64,000 bases of DNA, taken from positions 14,557,580-14,621,579 of the forward strand of contig OY720344.1 of NCBI GenBank assembly GCA_963082975.1, written 5' to 3'. The position numbers were made by a program, and so were the translations under genes. The DNA is from Labia minor (lineage: Eukaryota; Arthropoda; Insecta; Dermaptera; Spongiphoridae). Shown one piece after another: positions 22,033 through 32,752 of this stretch. Positions within the stretch are counted from its first letter, which is position 1. The number at the start of each line of letters is the position of its first letter. Below the pieces are notes generated by a model that ran no database searches, was not told the origin of the DNA, and saw nothing but the letters and a program-made list of their open reading frames with translations.

Positions 22033-22677
22033 GACCTGTGGCCAGGTCCGAACCGACCGACGGTTTGAAGTAAATTAATTTCTAGCTACAGACACAATTT
22101 CAAATAATTTTAATATATCTATTAATGTAATAAAAAACAGATAGGCATAGAACATTAATATTTTTAATTTTATTTTATTTATAATATATATGTAAGACCA
22201 GGCTGTGACGTCATGAATGGTTGGATGACGTCATATAATTTTAAATCAAGAAAAAACTAATAAATATGATTTTCCCGAGGATAAAACCAATACAAAGTGT
22301 ATGATTCGTGGTGATATATAAAAAAATCTCCTTTGGTGTGAAAATAACCCTTTCCTTCCTATCGTCGATCGCTAATACTACCATTTCCGGTTTCCGGAAT
22401 TGCACCAAAAGTTGATCAATTCATCCCACTGATGCATTAAGTAAATATACCAAATTTCATCAAAATCGGTTGAGCCGTTCAGGCTGTACACATCTATACG
22501 GACGGACAGACGGACGGACGGACGGACGGACAGACGGACGGACAGACGGACGGACAGACATCATGCTAAAAATACTTTTTTCTGTTTAGAAAATGCATGA
22601 TTCGTGGAGATATGTAAAAATCTCCACATGTGAAATTTGGTGTGAAAACAATACCTCCCTTACTATCGTCGGTCGGT
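22033..22677 (-). mobile_element. Family B Helentron-like element, copy B1
   Basis: On the minus strand the 5' end follows a T-run and reads ACCGACCGACGATAGTAAGG. Next come a (TCCG/TCTG) microsatellite (22499-22562) and a core with AACCGATTTTGATGAAATTT. Near the 3' end is CCGTCGGTCGGT, the inverse of the 5' motif, and then a hairpin ACCTG-GCCA-CAGGT (22034-22047). Terminal inverted motif plus 3' hairpin plus microsatellite is the layout of Helentron-associated elements (HINEs, DINE-1). There is no protein, so it would move only with an autonomous partner. Confidence 0.75.
22206..22233. promoter_or_regulatory. Paired CRE motifs in family B (B1)
   Basis: The palindrome TGACGTCA occurs at 22206-22213 and 22226-22233, spaced 20 bp start to start. 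It is the CREB/ATF consensus. The same pair occurs in copy B2. Confidence 0.5.
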
Positions 22678-23074
22678 AAAAATAATCAAATTTTCTTGGT
22701 AAAATATTTGATCCTATATTATATATATATATGTTATACTTCAGTTTTATATTTTTCAAAGTAGCAATAGCTTATAAACTATTTCGATCAAGGATTACTA
22801 TTGTTAATAATATAAATTCTGAAATTATATTATCATATACATACACTCTTTAAATATATAAAATAAAATAATATATATAATAATAGTAAATTATTCAATT
22901 ATTATTTAAGTTGAATACAATAATATACTAACAAGACAACTCACCATTTCTATGATATCCCTTGAATGAGTTGAAATATGACTTAAAATATTTTAAATAT
23001 TAAAAAAATGGTATAATTTAATATAATTTATTTAATGGTTAATAGAATATTAATTAAAAATTTAAAAATTTTAA
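22678..23074. other. AT-rich spacer, nothing recognised
   Basis: Simple A/T sequence with ATAT tracts. Confidence 0.55.
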
Positions 23075-23300
23075 TACGAGTGATGTTCTTGCTGACGTCA
23101 TTTAAAATTACTATTTTTTTTTAATAAGAAAAAACTAACAAAGAGGATTTTTCAGGAAGCTGAACACAATGCAGATCGATTTCTCTTTATAAAAATGATC
23201 TATTGTGTGTTTTTTAAAAAAATTATTAAAAAGGATAAAATATCTCCAAAATATACAAACATACAATTTTAGCTAGTAGAATAAGATAAGATATATTTTA
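23075..23300 (-). repeat. Family C partial copy
   Basis: It contains GATAAAATATCTCCAAAATA and ACAATTTTAGCTAG, with AAGATAAGATAT after it. Most of these match, inverted, the left part of the 39.1-kb copy (CTAGCTAAAATTGTTTGTAT). The segment TGACGTCA..AAGAAAAAACTAA is also shared with family B. Confidence 0.55.
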
Positions 23301-24060
23301 ATCCTTTTATAAAATTTGATTGACAATTTTTTACTTTTTTTAAATTTTTTACTTTAGGATAAGATATAAATATTTGACAATTATTTCACCATCTTAAGAA
23401 TAATTTTTTATGTTAATATATTCAAGAATAATTGGAGTAATCTGTTCTCTAAAAGAATGTAAAATTCTCTTTTTCTTTATTTTACTTTTTTCTTCTACTT
23501 CTTTTATTTTATATTTCTCTTCCATCATCTTAAAAAAATAAAATTTTCTATATGAAATATTTTTATTGTTTTTATTTCACTAACGAAGAAGAAATAATAG
23601 ATCCCAGTTGGTACTTAATTAGGAACGTGGTGAATATATTCCCTTTGGAATTTTAAACTTATTCGTAATTAAGTGGCTTTCGTTTAAGTGGAATAGACAG
23701 ATAGATGATCGATGTTGGAGATAATTTGTTGAAAATTTATTTATAATTAAATTTAAACGATTTTAAATTCAAAACAACTTTTTCTAATACATTTATGGTG
23801 AAAGTAAAAATTCTTTAAGATAGCGAAAGTCATTTGAATTATATTGTATGGTTAAAATTCCATTCCATTGAAATGTTTTTTTTTCTTTTTTTCTCTTTAT
23901 ATTATTGGAGTGTGTAGTGAATATGTCGTGTAAATTATATGTTCATATGTATTTGATAGTAATAAAATTATAATATATGTAATTAAATTTCAATTCGTTT
24001 ACCTAAATATGTGCAAATTCGTGTGAAATTTTAAATTTATTTTTTTTTTTTTTTCTAACT
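23301..24060. other. AT-rich spacer, nothing recognised
   Basis: Pyrimidine-rich tracts near 23465-23525 and no supported frame. Confidence 0.5.
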
Positions 24061-24350
24061 TTTATGACAGGTTGTCCAGGTTGATTACTAGGGCTGGTTA
24101 CACACATATAGCCATCAAGCTTCATGCCTAGATCCTGGACGTCCTAGTATTAGTATGCAACTGGTGCGCGCGTGCTTCCCAACGGCCTTGGGGGATATGA
24201 TCTCTCAATCGAGTGCCAACTTCCAATCTAAACCGGACAACTGCAGATGAGAAAAGCCGAAAAAACGAAAGAGATGGTATGGCAAGGTTCATAAGGTACC
24301 TGGAGGTGTCCAATTACCTGCCAATTAAAATGACACCTGGACCAACCAAT
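24061..24350. other. Balanced-composition island, unknown
   Basis: CpG-containing sequence such as GGTGCGCGCGTGCTTCCCAA stands out from the flanks. No repeat elsewhere in the window matches it. The longest frame (61 codons, minus strand, 24128-24313) has no recognisable domain. It could be a conserved noncoding element or an isolated exon. Confidence 0.35.
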
Positions 24351-24702
24351 ACAAAAATAAAAAGGATTCAAATTTCTTAGAAAAGTTATTCACAATATTT
24401 ATTTATTTATTTATTTTTTTTTTTATTTTTATTTTTAATTTAAATTATTTATATTCAATTGTTTTACTTGCTTTTTATGGATGTGTTTGTGTGAATTATT
24501 ATGTGATTTTTATACGCTTTTTATTAACTACAGAACTACACTATTCTGTATGTCAGTGATGTTCAAAATTTGTAATTGAATTTTAACCCACTTCTAGTTG
24601 AGTGATTTCGCTCAAATTTGAACACTGCAATAATCAAAAAGAAATATTTCGAATTTTTGAAAAATTCAGATTTTTAAAATTTGTGAAATAAAATAAAAAA
24701 AT

Positions 24703-25306
24703 CTGGAGTGTCTCCACTTGACTAACTCTCAAATTTGAATTGGATTAAATAACATATATTAATGTAAATTAAATTAAATTAATTAAATTATAAATTAAAA
24801 TTAATAAATAATATTTATTAAACCAGCGCAAGTTTGGCTCTTTGATGATGGCACCTCGTCACGTGTTGGCGCGTGAGATTTGCAGTGTTAAAAAATTAAT
24901 TCTGGTACTTTCAGCGATTCAATCAAGCTGAAATTCTATATATAGCAGTTTTATACAATTATTAATTATGTGAAAAATTAGCAAACATATATCTTTATTT
25001 TTACGGTCACTTTAGAAGAAAAAAATTCAAAACGTTGTAAGTAATGACCCTCTTCCGGTTGAGCTACATTTCTCAAAAGTTGATAGAAAACTATGAATTT
25101 TGAATAATGCCCATGTACCAAATTTCATCATTCTAGCTCAAACCGTTTTTGCGTAATCTTGGTTACATACATACATACATACACAAACACAGACATTTTT
25201 CTCAACCTTAGTGAAAATGATTCCGGAACCTTCAAAACGTATATAAACATCAAAATCTCAACATCGAAAATTTTCGTGATTGCAATACTATCTCTGTCGA
25301 TATAGT
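24703..25306 (-). mobile_element. Family A Helentron-like element, copy A3
   Basis: Read on the minus strand, it runs from ACTATATCGACAGAGATAGT after a T-run, through a (TATG) microsatellite (about 25167-25182) and the core GTTTGAGCTAGAATGATGAA, to the hairpin GAGTGGAGACACTC. It ends in CCAG. It is 604 bp long, with both ends present. Confidence 0.85.
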
Positions 25307-28300
25307 AAAAATTTATAATAAACAAAATTTAATTAAATTGTCCAATTATAAATTCATTATAATAAAATTAAAACTATTTAAATATTTCAAATGATTAATA
25401 ATCAATAATATTATATAAATACTTAATTTTTCATAAATTTTTATTTAACTTGTAGATTATAGATTATTATTTATAATATTTATAATAATAAAATAATATA
25501 AAAAATAGAAACTTGAAAATAAATTAATAAAAAAACTTTTTAATATACTCGCTTTTTAATGAAAAACACCCTAAAAAATAGAAAATAAAATATGAATGAA
25601 ACCTTGAATATTATCCTATACATATGCCCAACAAAAAAAGCGTAAAGGCGCATATAATAATATTAAATTCTTTGCCTTCTACTTATATTCATTTAAATTT
25701 AATAACATTTAATAAAATTATAGTTTTGTTAATTTTAAGAATAGATGAGGCAAGGTGGTCTCAGCAAGTGTTTTAATGGCAACCTCCAAGAAGATACAGA
25801 AGAGGGCGGCCCCGAAAGTCTTAGATGGAAGGTGTCAATAGGGTAATGGCGCAATTCCATTTAACGGATTGGTACGGGACAGAATGATTTAATGGCATAA
25901 ACTGGGAAAAGGGAACACCCCAATTAGTTGTATAATTGTTTATTGTTTTGCATGTTAAAATAATGTAAACAATTGTATCGTGGTAAAGATATTTTTATTC
26001 AAAATTTTATTTTATTTTCTTCTTCAAATAAAATTTTTCTTATATGTTCATATATACATATATATAAAGCATCTATATTTTAAATTTTCTTTCTCTAATG
26101 AAGAATAAATATCCCTGCTTACCTAAAATGGTAATATCTTTTAATCTGAATATGAATAAATGATAAATGATAAATGTAAATTATTTTTGCAATATGAAAA
26201 TATTAATTTATATATTTTCTCTTATAAAATGAACCAATTAAATGTTTGAATAAAATGACCTTAAAAAGTAAATAATAGAATCGATGAAGAGCAAGCAGAT
26301 CAGATAGATTTGCTGATTTCATTTGTGCGATTGACTAACCAGCAACCAACCATTATGGAACTTTCTTCGGATTGTATTGAGCTCACATCTGATGCTAATT
26401 GGCAACAAGCATCGGCAACTTCATAAAGCTCTCGTTGCGACTCTCTAAATCAATCTATACATTTCATATATCCGAGTATATATGGTTAAGGGCAAATGTG
26501 CCATAAATAGAGGACTATTCATTTACTTTGACATTTCTCTTCTTATTATATATACTAGATTTATACAACAATATATCTACATATAATAGATATTTTTTTT
26601 AACAAAGATTTGTTTATGTAGTATAAATGAAATAAAAAAAAATAATAAGATTATTTATTTATTTAATCTGAATAATTTTTAATTTAATTAATTTTAATTA
26701 GAAAATTAATATTCTTCAAAGAAAATTACTAATCGTGATTTTGTTTTTTAGGTCCCTACAAGAAGAAGAAAAGAAGAGAAACACAATTATCAAGTTTTAA
26801 GTTAAAACGGTTGGTGGCATCTTTGAACTTACTGAATACCAATTTTTTATTATATATATATAAGTATATATATAAGTATATTTAATTTGAATAAAAAAGG
26901 TTGCACCTGTTCATTTTTACTCTTAACAAATGCTAATATAGTCGAAAAAGAGACTTCTTAATGTACTACTATCACTGTTTTTCATCGATTTGATTTTATC
27001 ACATAGGTTATGTATTCTTTTTATTTTTAATTTATTTTTTATTTTTATTCTATTTACCAATAATTTAAATTATGATGCTGTTATTGAAAGTTAAACTTAT
27101 AAATAAATGAAAATCGAACGAAATATATACGATATTATATTAGAAGAAAAACATTTACAAATGATATAACAAATTGAAATATCTTTAAATTCATATTTCA
27201 ATTTTTTGTTTTTATTGTAGAAGTATATAGATTAAAATTTATTATATCAAGGTTCAAAATATTCAGCAATATTTTATACTTAAATCTAAATCGATTTTTT
27301 TTTTGCAAAGTATAAAATTTATATATATATATATATATATAATATAAAAAAATAATATATATAAAAAATTAATTTTAAGTTAATGAAGAAGATCTATAAA
27401 TTTATTAGTGTATAATATATGAATTTCACTAAAATGGCATAAGGTAATTCAGATTTCGATTGGATCAGACAGGTTTCTTTTAAGTGGTTATTAATTTTAA
27501 ATTAACTATTATATTAGAGCATTGTAAGTATACTGATATATACAATATTTTTGACAATTTCTTAGTATAATTAATTATATAAATTTTTAAAAATTAAGGT
27601 AAACTAAAAATATACTGGCCACGTTAAGTGAATTTAAATGCTTTATAATATCATTAAATATATATATATATAAACATAAAACACACATTATATAATTAAT
27701 AAAATATAATTTATAATTTTATTTTCAGGGTAAACGAAAAGAAAAAAATAAAATGGACATATGACTGAAAAATTGAATCAAATGGATAATAAGTATATCA
27801 ATATTAAGTAAAAATAAAACAATTAATATTATTTTAATTAAAATTTTATTCTCCAAAACAAATTTTATTTTTTTGTAGGTCGTCTAATATTAAAAAAATC
27901 GACAGTGGATTTTTTCTAAAAGCAAAAATCTTTTCGCTCCGAAACACATCAGAAACTCCTCCAAAAATTATTTATATTGGAACCTATTTCTATAATATTG
28001 TTAATTTGGCAAAAATTTTAAAAAGGTGGACAAAATACACTCAATCTTTAAACAAAATAATTTATGTAGGTAAATATGAAAATTTTACAAAAAGAAATAT
28101 AAATATTCAATTATCTCTAATAAATAAATTGATAAATTATTATTTTATCTGATTCTTTATTCAACCACCAATAAATAATATAAATAATTATAATAAATAA
28201 TAAATCTAATTAAAATTATATGTGAAATTTGGAAATAAAATTTAAAAATATATTCTTACCTATTGATTATCGAATGACCCGGATTATTATTTTAATCATT

Positions 28301-29221
28301 ATTTTCAACAAATATTGCTTAATTTGATTTTACATTTTTCTTAAACTTTACTTTTTTAGATGAATCCTTTAAATTGAGTAAGGGAAATAGCATTCTTTAG
28401 TCAATTAGAAATTATTAATTAGTTTCATTGTCAATTTTTTTGGAATTTTTTTTTATACCAACATATGACGTTGATTGAAGAATATAATAAAATAAATATA
28501 GAAATAGGAAATTGAGTTATCTAATTTTAAAAAACATGATTATGATCAACATATGTTTCCATTTTTGTCCAAAAGTTGATTGGAAATACAATATAAATAG
28601 ATAATAATATAATTAATAATTCAAAGGAATCTCTGAATGAATGCTGAAAATCATTTGTGATTAATGGAATAATTTATTTATTTTTTTTTTTTCAAAAATA
28701 CCCATTCCACACCAGATGGTTTATATAGGTAGAAATATTTTAAATATAATAGAATCATTATATATATATTTGATTTTTATAAATTATTCCTCAAAGTTTT
28801 CTATAATATATCATATTTTTCTTTCCTTTGCATTAATAAATCAAATTTAGAAAGAAAAGAAATATATTTTTTTTGTTTTTTATTTTTTACTATTTATTTA
28901 TTAAAAATAAGTATATTAGATAGAATAGTTGGAAGATTTAATGTGACATTAATAAATAAATAATCGTTTTATTTTAATAAAAATTTAAACTAAACTAAAC
29001 TATAATATAAATAAATACCTTCTATTCACAAAACCAGAACTGAATTGAAAATTGTCTATAATTAATAAAGTCATGTTTTCTTTTTTATCTTATCATTTAC
29101 ACAGAAATATAAACTAGTACAGTTTGTATAGTTCTTCTTGCTTGCTATATAATTTATTGTGCTGGTTTTAAGAAAATTGTGGTAATCTATTAATTTAGTT
29201 GAAATGCTGACTATGGCATCG
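25307..29221. other. AT-rich spacer with balanced islands at 25740-25935 and 26280-26500
   Basis: The two islands lack repeats seen elsewhere and lack convincing frames. The second contains homeodomain-type TGCTAATTGG and dense non-AT sequence. The rest is simple A/T with (AT)n arrays, for example at 27319-27341. I see no gene. Confidence 0.4.
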
Positions 29222-29545
29222 TCATGTTAAGTCATTTAACAAGGATAAGATGGCATCATGATAAAAATGGTTCGAATGAGGTAGATATTTTTTTAATAAT
29301 TCGTGTATGGTCTGTTGATGGATTTGCCATTTTGGCTGGACGAGTGCCCCGTTGGCAGCAGGTCCTTCTCGGCTGAGAACCCGTTCTGCGCCACGGCTAA
29401 CGAGTCTGGCCTGCAGACAAATCGGCCGGCGACGCACCGGCTCCCCTTTAATTAAATTAGGAAATGCGGATCGAGATGAGGCGCCCACCGAAGGGTCTGA
29501 AAAGCCCTTTCCACTCATCCAAAAACATAACTACAATGATCAATA
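29222..29545. other. GC-rich island, possible exon or regulatory element
   Basis: About 29330-29520 is the most G+C-rich patch of the left half. Minus-strand codons 29518-29222 are open for 98 residues (MSGKGFSDPSVGASS...), and other frames are open as well, as happens by chance in GC-rich DNA. No domain is recognised. I cannot say whether it is coding. Confidence 0.3.
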
Positions 29546-29751
29546 AGTAGAAGCCCACCTGTTTATCAGACCAAATCGAATTGATTCATCATCCCTGCTT
29601 GATAAAGAAACGATTATTGATACATTAATTCTTAAATTATCATAGAACAACAAAATTGGATGGTCCTACCTCAAAGAAATTTATCTAAAATATATTTACT
29701 TTCATTTCTTTGTATTTGTCATTTGTTTATATATATATATATATATATATA
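29546..29751. other. Spacer ending in (AT)n
   Basis: An AT dinucleotide tract (29729-29751) precedes the Helitron-like element. Nothing else is recognised. Confidence 0.5.
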
Positions 29752-30157
29752 TCTTATATATAAAATTCTCGTGTCACAAAACATGTCCAGGGGGTGGTAT
29801 TTACCTAAAAATAGCTTAGTTACAATGCTAGATCATAGAGGCACTGCTGGCGATAATTTGACCTCTATATCCTAATAGGACATTTGAAAAAAAGAATCAT
29901 TCGTGGGTGAGCGTGCTAAGGCGTTATCTTATGACTTTGCTTCCTCAGTTCGAAACTCGCAACGGCACATTTTTTTTTAAGTATTATATATTTTTTTTTA
30001 CAAATTTATTAATTTTTATTATTTTAATATTTTATTAAATTATTATTAATATTATTATTATTATAATAATAAACCTTTTACTACTTTCAACCAAATACTA
30101 TGTACCACTCGGGGGTACAGGGGGCGGAGCCCCCGTCTAGGTGTGAAGAGCAGCTAG
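29752..30157 (+). mobile_element. Non-autonomous Helitron-like element
   Basis: The 5' end TCTTATATATAAAATTCTCG starts with TC. The 3' end has the hairpin GGGGGCGGAGCCCCC, followed by CTAG within 6 bases (30137-30140) and a second CTAG at 30154-30157. TC at the 5' end and a hairpin before CTRR at the 3' end are the marks of Helitrons. The flanks are (AT)n, and no target duplication is expected or seen. No Rep/helicase coding is present. The exact 3' end is one of the two CTAG sites. Confidence 0.7.
29905..29960 (+). other. tRNA-like segment inside the Helitron
   Basis: GAGCGTGCTAAGGCG resembles the A box and D-arm of tRNA-Leu or tRNA-Ser, and CAGTTCGAAACTCGC contains a B-box-like GTTCGAAACT (29948-29957). 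The spacing is tRNA-like but the acceptor stem is not clear, so this is a tRNA relic or SINE head rather than a tRNA gene. Confidence 0.4.
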
Positions 30158-30770
30158 TGTATATATATATATATGGCACGGAAATTTTAATGAAGAATCG
30201 TAAAAAATTTTAAATTAACGTATAAGTAATTTTTTTTTAAACAATGTTTATCACTCATATTTTACACATTTAACTATATAATTATAGGTTTAGGTTTAGT
30301 ATTTATTATAATTTAAATTTATTAATTATTTAATAAGATATAAGTAAAGGGACAAATAAAATGACGTATATTTTATATTTATATAAATTTTAATCTAACT
30401 GAGCTTTAGTAAATATGTAATAATAATATTATTATTATTAATAGATAATTAAATAATAAATAATTAAATATTATTCTCTTTTAAGTTGATTGTTTTTAAT
30501 AAATTTTCTTTATTATACTATAATTCAAATAAAACCAATATAAACTTAAATATACATTAAATTATACAAAATATAGGAATACCTAAAGTAAGTATATTAT
30601 AGAATACACTCATACCTAATTACTAAATAAACATTCTAATCGTCTAATCAACTAATATATACGTATTATATATGTATATTTCATTTCTAATTAATATTTA
30701 TTTTTATTACAGTTAAAATTTATTTCAAAATAATTATTAGATATTTTGAATATTTTCTTATTTATCCAAA
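30158..30770. other. AT-rich spacer, nothing recognised
   Basis: Simple A/T sequence. Confidence 0.55.
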
Positions 30771-30778
30771 CTTTAGAG

Positions 30779-31206
30779 CATGGGTGTTTAAACTATGACC
30801 ATTCGAGGGCCACATTGCAAAATAAAAAATATGCTTGGCCGCATAAAAATATTTTTTCAACAAATGGAAATCAAATTAACTACATTAAAAACTTCTCTAA
30901 AAGAACACGTCTAATAGTTACTTAATTCATTTTAATTTACAATAAACAATATTTTTAACAGTGTTTTAGAATGTTCTTATAGAGAGGTTTTCCAGTATAT
31001 ATAGTTTTATTAAAATAAAATATATATAACTTCATTTTATTATAATTTTTTTTAAATGAATTATATATATTTATAAAATTATAAATAAACATGAAAATAA
31101 TGCAAAAATTATTTTTTTTAGTAGAAATGAGCAAATTTAAATATTTTCATAATTTGCGTTTGCACCGCATCTCAAAGGGTTTTGGGCCGCACTTTAGACA
31201 AACTTG
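30779..31206. mobile_element. hAT-type element (428 bp)
   Basis: It begins CATGGGTGTTTAAACTATG and ends CACTTTAGACAAACTTG, a degenerate inverse. The flanks CTTTAGAG (30771-30778) and CTCTAGAG (31207-31214) form an 8-bp duplication with one difference. The interior holds GGGCCACA and GGGCCGCA near the two ends, as in the 4.4-kb element. There is no coding sequence. Confidence 0.78.
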
Positions 31207-31214
31207 CTCTAGAG

Positions 31215-32131
31215 TGTGTTATGGAACTTTATTAAATATTTAATTACCAAATTTGAAAAATTCAAAAGACACATAGAAAATGTTAAAAATTAAATTAAAT
31301 TAAAAAGAATTAGAAAAGATACTTTATCTTTAACAAGAAAGCAAACATTTGAATTACTTTAAATTTATTATTTAAATTCTGATTTTTTGAGCTACTTTAA
31401 ATTTGATATTTTTTAGTGAATAAAAAAGTTGAATTTTCATATTTACTAAAATCATTAAAAGTCATAAGTTAGTTATAAAATAAGATTTCAAAAAAAAAAT
31501 AAGCAATTTTCTATAATATAAATTATCTTGGCAAATAAAGTAGATATTTTTCTATCTATTGTATTGATTACAAATAGAAAAAAAAATATATAAACTTATC
31601 TAAAGATACACCTTGAAAAATGAAATGAACATTTTAAAAATATTCCTTTAAAGAATATGCTCAGTTCACAATGCATATAGTCATAAATTATATTTTATGA
31701 ATGATAAAAAAAAAAAAAAATTTCAAAAAAAGTAAATATATTTATTTATTATATAGAAAATAAATCATTCGACTTTCATTTTTGTTTTCCTATAAAAATT
31801 GTTTTGTCATTGTGAATTGAGAAGATATATTCAATTTTCTATATTGGAAATTATGGGCATTAAATTGAAGGAATATCATAATATTAGCCAATGATGGAAG
31901 ATTTATAAATCGTCATCATGTTTATGAATTTTTTATTATAACTTCGACAGGAGGAGACTCTGAAAAAGAATCATAGTATAAGTATACTATAATGAATTGC
32001 TGTTAATAATTAATGTCTATACAATATATATTTTTACTATTTTTAATATAATAGAGACAGAGATACCGTAAAAGAAACTTTTTTTTATAATTTTTAAGGA
32101 AAACAATCTTTTTCTATGACTATTATAAATA
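31215..32131. other. AT-rich spacer, nothing recognised
   Basis: Poly-A runs and A/T-rich sequence, no supported feature. Confidence 0.55.
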
Positions 32132-32752
32132 CGAGGTCTTTTCAAAAGAAAAGGTGAATTTTGAATTTTCGCGGGCTATGTACATTCAATTATCGAAAAA
32201 ATGTTTTGGTTTTGTTGGTACACATATGTTTCTCATATGTTGACATGATCATCCATTTTGGATTAGTGGTTTGTTTTTGACAACTTAAAAGATAGTCATG
32301 TTTTTGTGTGTTCTTTGATTTTTTACTTAAAAAAAAGGAATACTACAAGTAAGTTATGCAAAGTTATACGGCTAATACGGTTAACACGGCTCAAACGATC
32401 GGAATTGGGGAAAAACAATTCATGGATTCTGGATCACGATAATCCACCAGGTCAAAAACAACACCGTAATCATGGCTCAACCACCGTATTCACCAGATTT
32501 GGCATCTGTGTCATTTTCCTATTCCCAAAACGGAAGAGATCAATGAAAGGAAAACGTTTTGCCACAATTGATGAGATAAACTTGGAATCTAAGAACGAGC
32601 TGATGGCCATCCCGAAAAGCACATTTCAGAAGTGCTTCGACGATTGGAAGAAGCGTTGGTATAAGTACATTATATCTGAGGGGAATTACTTTGAAGGGGA
32701 CAAAATGGATATTAATTAATTATTTATTAAATCCTTTTTGAAATAACCTACG
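32132..32752 (+). mobile_element. mariner element, copy 2 (larger internal deletion)
   Basis: The left end, CGAGGTCTTTTCAAAAGAAA after TA, matches copy 1, and the 5' untranslated region that follows (GTTGACATGATCATCCATTT) is also shared. The right end (about CCTTTTTGAAATAACCTACG) is a worn inverse. It is 621 bp long, so more is deleted than in copy 1: the sequence jumps from the 5' untranslated region straight to the segment after the first catalytic Asp. Confidence 0.87.
32337..32719 (+). pseudogene. mariner transposase, C-terminal remnant
   Basis: Starting at GGAATACTAC, the sequence corresponds to the EYY..VM region of copy 1. It continues to NNSWILDHDN, which retains the second catalytic Asp. 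Frameshifts then follow: YSPDLA is found in another frame around 32486-32503. The codon expected to give the third Asp appears as GTC within GCATCTGTGTCATT. The frame is restored by MKGKRFATIDEINLESKNEL and the C-terminal YFEGDKMDIN before a stop at 32717. No DNA-binding domain is present. Confidence 0.85.

Noticed and set aside
22499-22562. GACGGACG array considered as a CRISPR or satellite
   Set aside because: The units are 4 bp without spacers, and the array lies within a Helentron-like element at its usual microsatellite position.
24554-24628. Small inverted repeat CAGTGATGTTCAAA...TTTGAACACTG, hAT-MITE-like
   Set aside because: No 8-bp duplication flanks it and it is only 75 bp long, so a mobile element is not supported. 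It may be a relic.
28548-28576. Sequence resembling the Tc1 terminal repeat (TTTCCATTTTTGTCCAA)
   Set aside because: Only one end is recognisable and it lacks the final CCCCTG, so a decayed copy cannot be told from chance.
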